Below, piece by piece: positions 44,571 to 53,331 of a DNA stretch of 64,000 bases (position 1 is the first letter of the stretch; every line of letters starts with the position of its first letter). Position numbers and translations under genes: made by a program. Under the pieces are notes generated by a model. It saw only the letters and a list, made by a program, of their open reading frames with translations, did not search any database and was not told the DNA's origin. The stretch lies in NCBI GenBank assembly GCA_041394725.1, contig JAWKHR010000034.1, positions 1-64,000 of the forward strand. The letters run 5' to 3'. This stretch comes from JAWKHR01 sp041394725. GTDB lineage: Bacteria; Acidobacteriota; Vicinamibacteria; Vicinamibacterales; SCN-69-37.

Positions 44571-45953
44571 ATGACCGCCCGCCGCCGTACGCCCCGCCCC
44601 GTCGCCGTCGCCGCCGGCCTCGCCATGCTGCTGGCCGGCACCGTCCTGGCCGGCGCGCAGCGCCGCGTGCAGGGCGTGCCGCTCTGGACGCCGGACAAGC
44701 CCGGCAGCGACAACATCGAGGTCATCGCCCACATCCCGCTGGGCCCGCCGCTCTCGGTCTCGGACATCGACATCGAGCAGGACCCGGCGCGTCCCTACGC
44801 CTACGTCGGCCGCATGGTGTACGGCTACGAGGGCGACCGCGGCATGGACATCGTGGACCTGCACGACCCGGCGCACGCGAAGGTGATCTACCGGTGGCGG
44901 ATCGAGGACCAGGACCTGCACGTCGGCACGGGCGGGATGGACGTGAAGAACTTCAAGTGGAACAACCGGTACTACGTCGTCCAGTCCACGCAGTTCGGCC
45001 AGGGCGGGCCGGACAGCGACATGGGCGCGGTCGTGCTCGACGTCACGGGGCTGCCGGATCCGTCCACGGTCAAGGAGGTCGCGCGGATCCGTGAGCCCGA
45101 GCACAAGGGCGGATTCCACAACATCTTCATCTACAAGCACTCGACGGGCCGCGTGCTGCTGCTCTCGACGGTCTCGGGCCCGTACGCGCACGTCTATGAC
45201 CTCGGGCTGGTGGTCGAGGGCAAGCTGTCCGAGGCGCTGGTCGCGAAGGTCCCGGTCGGCCCGCAGGAAGGCGGCCAGCGCGGCTACCACGACCTCTATG
45301 CCGGTTACCACGTCGGCACGAACCAGGACCGGTTCTACGGCGGCGGCACGGGCGGCTACTACGTCTACGACATCACGGAGCTGCAGAACCCGCGGCTGCT
45401 GGTGACGCTCACCGGCATCAGCGGCGTCAACTACGGCCACACGTTCACGCCGTCGCCCGACGGCCGCTACGCGGTGGCGGAGACCGAATACCAGTACGCG
45501 CCGCTGCGCATCTTCGACCTGCAGCCGGGCCTCGACGGCAAGACCAGCAACGTGCGCAGCCCGATCGCCGCCTGGACGGCCGACTGGCGCAACCTCGTCC
45601 ACAACCACGAGGTGCGCTGGCCGTACGTCTTCGTCTCGGGCTACCTCGACGGCCTGCAGGTGTTCAGCCTCGAGGACCCGACCGACCCGGTGACGGTGGC
45701 CTACTACGACACCTACGTCGGCAACGGCATCGAGGGCCGGCCGAAGATGTTCAACGGCGCCTTCGGCGTGGACGTCCGCAACGCGGACGGCTTGATCGTG
45801 GTCTCGGACATGAACACCGGGTTCTGGGCGTTCCGCATGCAGGGCTTCACCGGCTGGAACGGCGCGGACTGGGGCATGCCGAACATCTCGAGCGCGCAGG
45901 ACTGGGACCGCGCGCCCGGCCCGATGGGCGGCCGCGGAGGCGGCGGCCGGTGA
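44571..45953 (+). CDS. Secreted LVIVD-repeat beta-propeller protein
   Basis: The 460-residue protein has a signal peptide (cleavage near AGAQRR) and repeats of the LVIVD type. Examples are YAYVGRMVYGYEGDRGMDIVDLHDP, LVTLTGISGVNYGHTFTPSPDGRYAVAETEY, PYVFVSGYLDGLQVFSLEDP and GLIVVSDMNTGFWAFRM. The protein probably folds as a propeller in the periplasm or on the surface and binds partner proteins or metal; it has no catalytic signature. It has a strong GGAGGAG ribosome site. Its stop overlaps the next gene by four bases, starting a three-gene coupled unit with a multicopper oxidase. Confidence 0.85.
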   Translation: MTARRRTPRPVAVAAGLAMLLAGTVLAGAQRRVQGVPLWTPDKPGSDNIEVIAHIPLGPPLSVSDIDIEQDPARPYAYVGRMVYGYEGDRGMDIVDLHDPAHAKVIYRWRIEDQDLHVGTGGMDVKNFKWNNRYYVVQSTQFGQGGPDSDMGAVVLDVTGLPDPSTVKEVARIREPEHKGGFHNIFIYKHSTGRVLLLSTVSGPYAHVYDLGLVVEGKLSEALVAKVPVGPQEGGQRGYHDLYAGYHVGTNQDRFYGGGTGGYYVYDITELQNPRLLVTLTGISGVNYGHTFTPSPDGRYAVAETEYQYAPLRIFDLQPGLDGKTSNVRSPIAAWTADWRNLVHNHEVRWPYVFVSGYLDGLQVFSLEDPTDPVTVAYYDTYVGNGIEGRPKMFNGAFGVDVRNADGLIVVSDMNTGFWAFRMQGFTGWNGADWGMPNISSAQDWDRAPGPMGGRGGGGR

Positions 45954-46600
45954 CGAGCAGGAGGATCGAGCTCGCGCGCGCCGCGGCGGCAGCCGGCGCG
46001 CTGGCACTGGCCGGCGCGACGATCGCCACGACCACGCTCGCCGCGCCGGCCACGACACCGGCGATGGCCGTGCCGGTCCCGATGCTGGTCCCGCTGCTCG
46101 TGCCCTGCACCGCGCAGTCGCCCGCGCCGGAGCCGCCGCGCGAACCCGGCGCGTACTACGCCATCGCGCTGGTGCCCACCGGCCGCGTACCGGGCACCGC
46201 GACCTCGAAGGGCACCGCGCGCGTCACGTTCGCCGACTCGCCCTTCGGCGTGGCGGTCTCCCCCGCCGGGGCCTACGAGCAGGCGCTCGAGATCCAGACC
46301 GACGCCCTGCCCGCCCGGCCCGGCCAGGAATACGTCGTCTGGGCCGCCAGCTCGGATCTGGATCACGTGACGCGGCTCGGCACGATCGACGGCCGGGCGC
46401 CGCTCCATGTCACGACGGCCCTGAACAAGTTCCTGGTCGTCGTCAGCCTCGAGTCGGCCGCGGACGCGCCCACGGAGAAGTGGCGCGGGCCGATCGTCAT
46501 GCGCGGGATGTCGCGCAGCGGCCTGATGCACACGCTCGCGGGCCACGGCCCGTTCCAGCTCGAGTCGTGCCTGAAGTACGGCTACGGAGGCCGGCCCTGA
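45950..46600 (+). CDS. Uncharacterised exported protein of the multicopper oxidase operon
   Basis: The GTG start overlaps the stop of the LVIVD gene (GTGA). The 216-residue protein has an N-terminal hydrophobic stretch of about 60 residues, probably a signal or anchor, then a compact beta domain with ALVPTGRVPGTATSKGTARVTFADSPFGVAVS and GPIVMRGMSRSGLMHTLAGHGPFQLESCLKYGYGG. It carries one clear internal cysteine and several Met/His at the end (MRGMSRSGLMHTLAGH), compatible with copper binding. No known family is recognised. Its stop overlaps the start of the multicopper oxidase (TGATG), so stoichiometric production with it is likely. Confidence 0.65.
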   Translation: MTSRRIELARAAAAAGALALAGATIATTTLAAPATTPAMAVPVPMLVPLLVPCTAQSPAPEPPREPGAYYAIALVPTGRVPGTATSKGTARVTFADSPFGVAVSPAGAYEQALEIQTDALPARPGQEYVVWAASSDLDHVTRLGTIDGRAPLHVTTALNKFLVVVSLESAADAPTEKWRGPIVMRGMSRSGLMHTLAGHGPFQLESCLKYGYGGRP

Positions 46601-48419
46601 TGCCGGGCCGTCGCGATCGCCAGACGCCAGGGCGCGCGCCCGTGACGACGGCGGGCTCGATCGTGCTGACCGCCACCCTGACCGGCGCTTTCGCGCTCGT
46701 GGGCGCCGTGTGGACCGTCGCGCGCCAGCAACCGCCGCCGCCGACCCAGTCGGGCCAGTCGGGGGCGTCGGGTCAGTCCGGCCAGATGGGACAGATGGGA
46801 CAGATGAACCACGACATGCACCACATGCCCATGCCCCCCGGCACGGTCGCGTGGCGCATGCCGCCCATGGGCGACATGCCGATGATGCCGGGCCTCGACG
46901 ACGCGCGGCCGCCCGTCGCCCATGCCTGCCCGGCACGGGCCTCGATCCGACGACGCTGCCCGAGGCGCGGCCGAACGAGATCATCGACGCCAAGGACGGC
47001 GACCACCTGGAGCTCACCGCGTCGCTCGTGCGCCGCACGATCGCGGGCCGGACCTACGTGATGTACGGCTACAACGGCCAGTACCCGGGTCCGATGATCC
47101 GCGCGCCGCAGGGCGCGACGATCACGGTGGACTTCACCAACCGAATCGACCTGCCGACGACGGTGCACTGGCACGGTCTTCGGCTCGACAACCGGTTCGA
47201 CGGCGTGCCCGGCGTCACGCAGCCGCCGGTCGCGCCGGGCGAGTCGTTCCGTTACGAGGTGCACTTCCGCGACTCGGGCGTCTACTGGTACCACCCGCAC
47301 ATGCGCGAGGACGTGCAGCAGGACCTCGGCCTCTACGGCAACCTGCTCGTCCAGGCGCCCGACCCGGACTACTACAGCCCGGCCAACCGCGAGGCCGTGC
47401 TCATCCTCGACGACATCCTCATCGACGATGCCGGCCTGATGCCGTACGGGGAGGACAGCCCGACGCACACGCTGATGGGCCGGTTCGGCAACACGATGCT
47501 CGTGAACGGCACGACCGACTACCGGCTGCACGTCAAACGCGGCGAGGTCGTGCGCTTCTACCTCACCAACGTCGCGAACACGCGGACGTTCAACGTCACG
47601 TTCGGCGGGGCGAAGGTGAAGCTCCTGGCGTCGGACGTCAGCCGCTTCGAACGCGAGCAGTGGGTCTCGAGCGTCGTCATCGCGCCGGCCGAGCGCTACA
47701 TCGTCGAGGCGCGGTTCGACGACCCGGGCGAGGTGCCGATCGAGAACACGATCCAGGCGATCAACCACTTCCGCGGCGAGTTCTACCCGCACGTCGATCA
47801 CCTCGGCACCGTGGTGGTCGATCCGACGCCGACGGACGAGGACCTGGCCACGAGCTTCGGGCAACTTCGGACGAACGGCGCGGTGCGCACGGACATCGAC
47901 GCCTACCGCGCCGAGTTCGACCGCGCGCCCGACCACCGGCTCGAGCTGCTGGTGCGCGTGAAGGACCTGCCGACGCCGATCATGCAGTCGATGGAGTTCG
48001 AGCGCGGCCTCTACACGCCGCCCGTCGAGTGGAACGACACGATGCCGATGATGAACTGGCTCGCCACGGGCAGGCAGGTGAGCTGGGTGCTCCGCGACCC
48101 GGATACGGGCAAGGAGAACATGGACATCCACTGGCCGTTCAAGGTCGGCGACGTCGTCAAGATCCGGATCTTCAACGACCCGACGACGATTCACCCGATG
48201 AACCACCCGATCCACGTGCACGGGCAGCGCTACCTGGTCACGTCGATCGACGGCCGCCCGAACCCGAACCTCGTGTGGAAGGACACCGCGATCGTGCCCG
48301 TCGCCTCGACGATGGACATCCTGGTGGACATGTCGAACCCGGGCGAGTGGATGCTCCACTGCCACATCGCCGAGCACCTGCACGCGGGGATGATGCTGGG
48401 GTTTTCGGTGAGTCGTTAA
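46600..48419 (+). CDS. Multicopper oxidase with Met/His-rich leader, one frameshift
   Basis: The ATG at 46,600 overlaps the previous stop and follows GGAGG. The first 105 or so codons give a signal-like helix and a Met/His-rich segment (MGQMGQMNHDMHHMPM...PPMGDMPMM), then lose frame near 46,905-46,925. From there a second frame gives a clean multicopper oxidase with all copper sites: VHWHGLRLDNRF, VYWYHPHMRED, the HPMNHPIHVHGQ block and HCHIAEHLHAGMM with the type 1 cysteine. A single missing base would rejoin the two. The oxidase is a periplasmic laccase/CueO-like enzyme that oxidises phenolics or Cu(I) with oxygen; the Met-rich leader favours a copper-related role. Confidence 0.85.
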
Positions 48420-48463
48420 GGTCCTGAGGGTCCCAGGGTCCCAGGGTCCCAGGGGCCTGAGGA
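48420..48463. repeat. GGGTCC-rich intergenic repeat, copy B
   Basis: GGTCCTGAGGGTCCC begins right after the multicopper oxidase stop, followed by three tandem AGGGTCCC units. The 15-base core is identical to the one at 62,246. Confidence 0.7.
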
Positions 48464-48494
48464 TGACGCCAGCGAAGCTGGCCACCGAGGTTCC

Positions 48495-48520
48495 AAGTTC
48501 GAACTTCAAAGTTCGAAGTT
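48495..48520. repeat. Palindromic GTTCGAAC-type element
   Basis: AAGTTCGAACTT (48,495-48,506) is a perfect 12-bp palindrome, and AACTTC / GAAGTT (48,502-48,520) forms an overlapping inverted repeat. It lies between the multicopper oxidase and the convergent YHYH gene. A GTTCGAACTTT string also accompanies the repeat copy at 62,246. It could act as a convergent terminator or be part of a dispersed repeat. Confidence 0.5.
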
Positions 48521-49442
48521 ACTCGCTCGCCCTGCCTCCCCTGAAGCATCCCACCGTGTACGGATACTCGCGCGTGAGCACGTAGTGGTACATCTCGACC
48601 CGCCGGCCGTCCCAGTCGATCGCGCTGACGCGGCCGTGGCACTCGTCGAGGTCGGCGTTCGTCAGTTCGCGGCCGGCGGCGTCGTAGCGGCTGTAGATCC
48701 CGAAGCCGTCGAGCGCATAGCCGATGAGCGTCTCGACGCCATCCTGGTCCGGCAGGCACTCGCTCGGGCCGTGATAGTGATACTGGCCGCGCGCCTGCGG
48801 ATGTCCGCTGCAGAGGTCCTGGACCTCGTGCGCCACCGCGTCGCGGCCGGCATCGTCGAGCGCGTTGTAGATGGCGACGCCGTTGAGGGCGATGCCGATC
48901 ATGCCCATCGGCACGCAGGTCGCGTGGGCGGCCTCGACGGGATCGCGGGGCAGGGTCAGCAGCACGGGCTGTGCCGCAATGCCGTTGGGATTCGGATCGA
49001 ACGCGAAGGCCGGATCGCGACGGGCGATCGGAAACCGACCCGTGGCGGTCTCGACGGGCAGGCCGTTGCCGGTGAGCACGCGCGAGACGTCCCGGCCGGT
49101 GCCGGTCGTCGTGATGGCGAACTCGGCGTCGGGCCAGGTGATCTCGCCCTGCACGTGGGGCTTCGCCGTGAGGTCCCAGGTGTCGCCCTGGATCCAGTCG
49201 CCGGCGTGGATGCGCGCGGCCGGCCGAAACCGGGTCATGCAGGACATCACCATTCCGCTGGCGGGCCCGGGTGACACGCGGCCGTCGCCGAGCGGCAGGC
49301 GGTGCGCGTCAAGGACGTCCACGCGCGGGACCGAGGCGGACGAGCCACCCTGCGGCGCCGCCGCCAGCACCAGAGCCGCGAACATCAGGACCAGCACGCC
49401 GGCCACGGCCGGCCCGGTCGCGCGTGAGCTTCTGCGGGGCAT
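48519..49442 (-). CDS. YHYH-domain secreted protein
   Basis: The 307-residue protein has a signal peptide (LVLMFAALVLAAAP) and a YHYH domain. Its landmarks are CMTRFRP near residue 70, PNPNGIAAQPVLLTLP, MGMIGIALNGVAIYNALDDAG, then the signature GQYHYHGPSECLPD and IGYALDGFGIYSRYD near the C-terminus. Cysteines near the YHYH motif may pair. Such proteins are exported and found near redox or copper genes, but their function is not known. GGAGGGC precedes the chosen ATG at 49,442. It converges with the multicopper oxidase gene 99 bp away. Confidence 0.8.
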   Translation of the reverse strand: MPRRSSRATGPAVAGVLVLMFAALVLAAAPQGGSSASVPRVDVLDAHRLPLGDGRVSPGPASGMVMSCMTRFRPAARIHAGDWIQGDTWDLTAKPHVQGEITWPDAEFAITTTGTGRDVSRVLTGNGLPVETATGRFPIARRDPAFAFDPNPNGIAAQPVLLTLPRDPVEAAHATCVPMGMIGIALNGVAIYNALDDAGRDAVAHEVQDLCSGHPQARGQYHYHGPSECLPDQDGVETLIGYALDGFGIYSRYDAAGRELTNADLDECHGRVSAIDWDGRRVEMYHYVLTREYPYTVGCFRGGRASE

Positions 49443-49538
49443 GCGCCCTCCTTCTGGCGCATGGACCACCGCGCGGGGCCGGATATTCCCGGGACCAGTC
49501 GAGAGAGCGGTGCGTGGCCGGGCCCGCCCCGGCCGACT

Positions 49539-49838
49539 TCAGCCTTCGATCTGGTAGATCTCGCGCCGTCCCTGCGAAATCAGGTCGTGATAGCCCTGCA
49601 TGACCGCCTGGAAATCCGGGTTCTGCATCGACTCGCGGGACTGGCGCGTGAACTCCTCGATGCTCTCGACCTCCATCTCGGACACGACGGTCCAGTAGCG
49701 CTCGGCGGCGACGTCGGTCATCACGCGCATCTTCCCGAAGCCCATCTTCTCGGTGAGCTTCGAGAGCGCGACGAACTTCTCGACCATCGGGCGGACCTTG
49801 CCGGGCCTGCAGTACATGATGTCGCGGATCAGGAACAT
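49539..49838 (-). CDS. Small ABM-like (dimeric alpha/beta barrel) protein
   Basis: The 99-residue protein starts MFLIRDIMYCRPGKVRPMVEKFVAL and continues with KMRVMTDVAAERYWTVVSEMEVESIEEF, the beta-alpha-beta pattern of small ABM or NIPSNAP-like barrels. Such proteins bind small ligands or act as mono-oxygenase-like dimers; no catalytic residue can be named. A clear GGAGG site precedes the ATG. Confidence 0.75.
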   Translation of the reverse strand: MFLIRDIMYCRPGKVRPMVEKFVALSKLTEKMGFGKMRVMTDVAAERYWTVVSEMEVESIEEFTRQSRESMQNPDFQAVMQGYHDLISQGRREIYQIEG

Positions 49839-49891
49839 GGGCGCCTCCGTGAGGGCCGTGATTCTGCGCCTTCGGCGCCGACATGGCAAGC

Positions 49892-49911
49892 CCTCGGGGC
49901 AGGCCCCGAGG
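49892..49911. terminator. 9-bp GC hairpin downstream of kinase module 2
   Basis: CCTCGGGGC and GCCCCGAGG flank two bases. It lies about 100 bases past the kinase stop on the minus strand, before the ABM-like gene. No U-tract is seen. Confidence 0.45.
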
Positions 49912-49944
49912 CCCGGCGCGCCCGGCGAAGTGCCCCGCATACGC

Positions 49945-49966
49945 CGGTCCGAACGCGTGCGGACCG
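49945..49966. other. Second inverted repeat after kinase module 2
   Basis: CGGTCCG and CGGACCG flank eight bases (AACGCGTG), about 42 bases past the kinase stop. Together with the hairpin at 49,892 it gives a two-stem region where termination or processing could take place. Confidence 0.35.
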
Positions 49967-50007
49967 CCGAGGACGGTGACGCGTGGGTCCTGGTGATCGG
50001 ACTGACC

Positions 50008-52545
50008 TTAGGACCCGCAGAGTTCCCCGAGCCGCGCCGGGGCACTCGGTCGCATGGTTCGCGCCAGATCCGGCGCCGTCCCCGCGACGCGGTCCCACGC
50101 GTCGAGGCCGGCGCGGACCTCGCGGCACCCGGCCGCGCGCGTCTCCGAACGACGCCAGAGCGACTGCCCCATCGAGATGCGCGCGGAAGCGACCTGGCCG
50201 GCCACGAAGAACTGGTCCGGCGCCGCGCGGAGAATCGTCTCGCCCGCCGCGATCCCGTCGCGCAGCCGTCCGACGCCGGCCTCGTCCTGCCCGTCGCGGA
50301 GCAGCATCCGCCCGAGTGCCAGGTTGGTGAGCATCACGCCGATCCGGTTGCCCTGATCACTCGGCGCCTCGTCGCCGAGCGCGCCGATCGTCGCGGCCGC
50401 CCTGGTGAGCGCGTCGATCGCCTCGGGCCGCCGGCCGAGTGTCTCGAGCGCCTCGGCCTGCGTCGTCAGGATCATCGTCAGCGTCTGGCGATAGCGGGGG
50501 TTCGCCGGATCGACGCGGAGGAGTTCGCCGGTCCAGGCCCGAGCGTCGGTGGCGACGCGCAGCGCCTCGCCGGCGCCGCGCGCGCGCAGGAGGGCCGTGG
50601 CGTAGTCGGGCGCGATGCGCGCGACCCGGGCGAGCGCGACGGCATCCGCGGGGGCCGCGTCGAGCTCGCGGCGCGCGAGGTCGAAGGCGCGCGCCAGCGT
50701 GCTCCGCGCCTCGTCGGGCGGGCTGGCGGATGCCTGCACGTAGCCGAGCTGGTGGAGCGCGGTCGCGAGGCGCGCGCCACGGCCCGGCCTCGACGCCGGC
50801 GCGGACTCGGCCAGCGCGACGGCGACCCGCGCGTGCTCGACCGCGCCGGGCAGGTCGCCCGTCACCGCCGCGAACCGGCTCAGCTCGATCCGGACGTGCG
50901 CCAGCTCGTCCACGTCCTCCGGCGCGCCGCCGGCGGCCACCGCCGTCTGGATGTCGAGGGCGCGGCGGTAGCTCTCGCGGGCGCCGGCGATGTCGCCGAG
51001 GTTCGACACGCCCCCGCCGCCGAGGATCGCGCCCATCCGCAGGTAGGCGGCCGCCAGCTCGCGCTGCAGGCCGCGATCGTCGCGGGCCTCGCGGCTCAGG
51101 CCGTCGAGGTACTCGAGGCCGCGCTCGACGACCAGCCGGCGCGCGGGCAGCGAGCCGGGCAGGTCGGCGATCGCGTCGTGGAACTCGAAGAGGAACGCGT
51201 TGGCCATGCGCCGCACGTCGCCGAACCGGCGCTCGGCGTCGGCGCGCGCCCGCTGCGCGGCCCGCGCCTGGACGACGGCCACGGCCGCGGTCACGACGAG
51301 CGCGCCGATCGCGATCGCCACGGCGGCCGAGGCCACCCAGTGGCGGCGGAGGAACGTCGCGGCACGGTACCGCGCCGTGTCGGGCGCGGCGAGCACCGGC
51401 CGGCCGTCGAGGTACCGCGCGAGGTCGTCGGCCAGCTCGGCCGCCGAGCGGTAGCGCCGCGCGGGCGACTTGCGCAGCGCCTTGAGCACGATGCGATCGA
51501 GGTCGCGGCGGATGCCGGGCACCGGCGGCGGCGCCCCGGCGTCCTGGCGCACCGCCTGCCCCGGCGGCGTGGGCGCCTGCTCGCGGATGGCCTGGATCCA
51601 GTCGGCTTCGGTCCGCGGCTCCGGCTGGTACGGCCCGCGGCGCGCGAGCAGCCGATACAGGAGCTGCCCGAGCCCGTAGATGTCGGCGGCCACCGTCACC
51701 GGCTCGCCCGTCACCTGCTCGGGACTCGCGCTCTCGAACGTCAACGCCCGCCACGTCGTCCGCGCGCGCGCCTCGGCCGGGTCGGCGCCGGGATCGGGAT
51801 CGACCAGCGTGGCGATGCCGAAATCGAGGAGCTTCGGCACGCCGTCGGCCGTCACCAGCACGTTGCCCGGCTTGATGTCGCGATGGATGACCAGGTGCTG
51901 GTGCGCGTGGTGCACGGCGCCGCAGAGCGCGCGGACCAGCTCGATCCGGGCCGGCAGGTCGAGCCCCGCGCGGTCGCAGAAGGCGTCGATCGGCAGGCCC
52001 TCGACGTACTCCATCACGACGTAGGGCTGGCCGTCGGGCGTCGTGCCGCCGTCGAGCAGCCGCGCGATGTTGGGATGGTCGAGCACCGCGAGAATCTGGC
52101 GTTCCTGCCGCAGCCGCGCGACCAGCGTGGCGGACGCCAGGCCCGCGTCCACCAGCTTGATGGCGACCTGCTGATCGAACTCGCCGTCCGACCGCGCGGC
52201 GAGGTACACCCGCCCCATGCCGCCGCGGCCGATCTCCCGGACGATGCGGTACGGCCCGAGACGCGTGCCGGGCGACAGCGCGGCGTCGGGGTCGGCCGGC
52301 TCGGCCGCGCCGGCCCGGGCAGCCGCGGCGGCCGCGGCCGCCAGCGAAGGATCGGCCAGTGCCAGCGCCGGAACCTCGTAGAGGTCGGCCGCCGCGTGCG
52401 CGGCGGCGACGAGCGCGTCCACCTCGCCACGCAGCGCGGCGTCGGGTCCGCACGCGGCGGCGAGGAACGCGTCGCGCGCGCTCACCTCCAGCTCCAGCGC
52501 CTCACCGGCGAGGTGCTTGATTCGCTGCCACTCGTCGCGCGTCAA
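50008..52545 (-). CDS. Membrane Ser/Thr protein kinase with TPRs (module 2)
   Basis: The 845-residue protein has an N-terminal helical segment and an Ala-rich linker. The kinase domain (about residues 95-375) carries GRGGMGRVYLA, VAIKLV, HRDIKPGN and DFGIAT, all intact, and an activation segment ending SASPEQ. A transmembrane helix follows (AVAIAIGALVVTAAVAVVQA, about 425-445), then a TPR-like helical domain. It starts at a TTG 33 bases after the ECF sigma stop, so the pair is cotranscribed here, unlike the divergent module 1. This makes regulation of the sigma factor by the kinase a reasonable inference. The last residue pattern (LGELCGS) has no obvious role. Confidence 0.9.
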   Translation of the reverse strand: MTRDEWQRIKHLAGEALELEVSARDAFLAAACGPDAALRGEVDALVAAAHAAADLYEVPALALADPSLAAAAAAAARAGAAEPADPDAALSPGTRLGPYRIVREIGRGGMGRVYLAARSDGEFDQQVAIKLVDAGLASATLVARLRQERQILAVLDHPNIARLLDGGTTPDGQPYVVMEYVEGLPIDAFCDRAGLDLPARIELVRALCGAVHHAHQHLVIHRDIKPGNVLVTADGVPKLLDFGIATLVDPDPGADPAEARARTTWRALTFESASPEQVTGEPVTVAADIYGLGQLLYRLLARRGPYQPEPRTEADWIQAIREQAPTPPGQAVRQDAGAPPPVPGIRRDLDRIVLKALRKSPARRYRSAAELADDLARYLDGRPVLAAPDTARYRAATFLRRHWVASAAVAIAIGALVVTAAVAVVQARAAQRARADAERRFGDVRRMANAFLFEFHDAIADLPGSLPARRLVVERGLEYLDGLSREARDDRGLQRELAAAYLRMGAILGGGGVSNLGDIAGARESYRRALDIQTAVAAGGAPEDVDELAHVRIELSRFAAVTGDLPGAVEHARVAVALAESAPASRPGRGARLATALHQLGYVQASASPPDEARSTLARAFDLARRELDAAPADAVALARVARIAPDYATALLRARGAGEALRVATDARAWTGELLRVDPANPRYRQTLTMILTTQAEALETLGRRPEAIDALTRAAATIGALGDEAPSDQGNRIGVMLTNLALGRMLLRDGQDEAGVGRLRDGIAAGETILRAAPDQFFVAGQVASARISMGQSLWRRSETRAAGCREVRAGLDAWDRVAGTAPDLARTMRPSAPARLGELCGS

Positions 52546-52578
52546 CGGCGTCGCGCCCCCGTGTGATCCTGTGGCGCC

Positions 52579-53181
52579 TCAGGGTTCCGGCTCGCCGGCG
52601 TCCCCTGCGAGTTCGCGGTGCAGCCAGCCCTTCGCCAGGGCCCACTCGCGCTTGACCGTGCCGGTCGAGACGCCGAGCGCCGCCGCGGTCTCCTCGATCG
52701 TCAGGCCGCCGAAGAACCGCAGCTCGACGAGCCGGCCTTGATCGGGGTCGAGCTGCTCGAGCCGGGTCAGCGCGCGGTCGAGCGCGAGCGTGTCCACCGC
52801 GTCGATCGCCTGGGGCTCCACCACCGACGCGGCCTCGTCCAGGCCGACGTGCACCTGCCGGCCGCCGCGCCGCTGCCGGCCCTCGCGCCGCGCGTGGTCC
52901 ACCAGGATGCGCCGCATCATCTGCGCCGCGATCGCGAAGAAGTGCCCGCGATCCTGCCAGTCCACGTTCCGCTGTCCGACCAGCCGGAGGTAGGCCTCGT
53001 GCACGACGACGGTCGTCTGCAGGCGCCCCTGGCGCCACTCGCGCGCGAGTTGTCGCGCGGCGAGCTGCCGGAGTTCCGCGTAGACGAGATCGATGACCCG
53101 ATCGAGCGCCCCGCGATCGCCGGACTGCCATTCGCGGAGCAGCCGCGTGACGTCGGCGGTCGGCTCCACTGGGCGCTCCAT
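52579..53181 (-). CDS. ECF-type RNA polymerase sigma factor (module 2)
   Basis: The 200-residue protein has sigma-70 region 2 (about 10-95: IDLVYAELRQLAARQLAREWRQ, HFFAIAAQMMRRILVDHARRE) and region 4 (about 140-190: ELRFFGGLTIEETAAALGVSTGTVKREWALAKGWL). It is closely related in layout to the sigma factor at 28,221 but differs in the linker, which contains the acidic VHVGLDEAASVVEP. It is the first gene of a pair with the kinase at 52,545. Upstream lies a hexanucleotide repeat. Confidence 0.9.
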   Translation of the reverse strand: MERPVEPTADVTRLLREWQSGDRGALDRVIDLVYAELRQLAARQLAREWRQGRLQTTVVVHEAYLRLVGQRNVDWQDRGHFFAIAAQMMRRILVDHARREGRQRRGGRQVHVGLDEAASVVEPQAIDAVDTLALDRALTRLEQLDPDQGRLVELRFFGGLTIEETAAALGVSTGTVKREWALAKGWLHRELAGDAGEPEP

Positions 53182-53244
53182 GGCTGGAGCGCCCAGTCTA
53201 CTCCGGTCCGGCCGGCGCCCGTGACGGCACGCGGTCCGGTCGTT

Positions 53245-53292
53245 GCTGCGGCTGCAGCTGCGGCTGCGGCTGCGGCTGCGGCTGCGGCTGCG
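53245..53292. repeat. Hexanucleotide microsatellite (GCTGCR)8
   Basis: Eight units of GCTGCG, the second reading GCTGCA, run without interruption. They lie in the 150-bp gap between the sigma factor start (53,181) and the small protein gene ending at 53,332. A length change here would alter spacing in the upstream region of the sigma gene. Confidence 0.9.
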
Positions 53293-53331
53293 ACCACGCT
53301 CGTGCCAGCGACCGCGACCGCGCCGGGACGA

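Noticed and set aside
46900..46930. Programmed -1 frameshift in the multicopper oxidase
   Set aside because: No convincing slippery heptamer or following stem is seen at the point where the frames meet, so a simple lost base is more likely. Kept only as a possibility in the findings.
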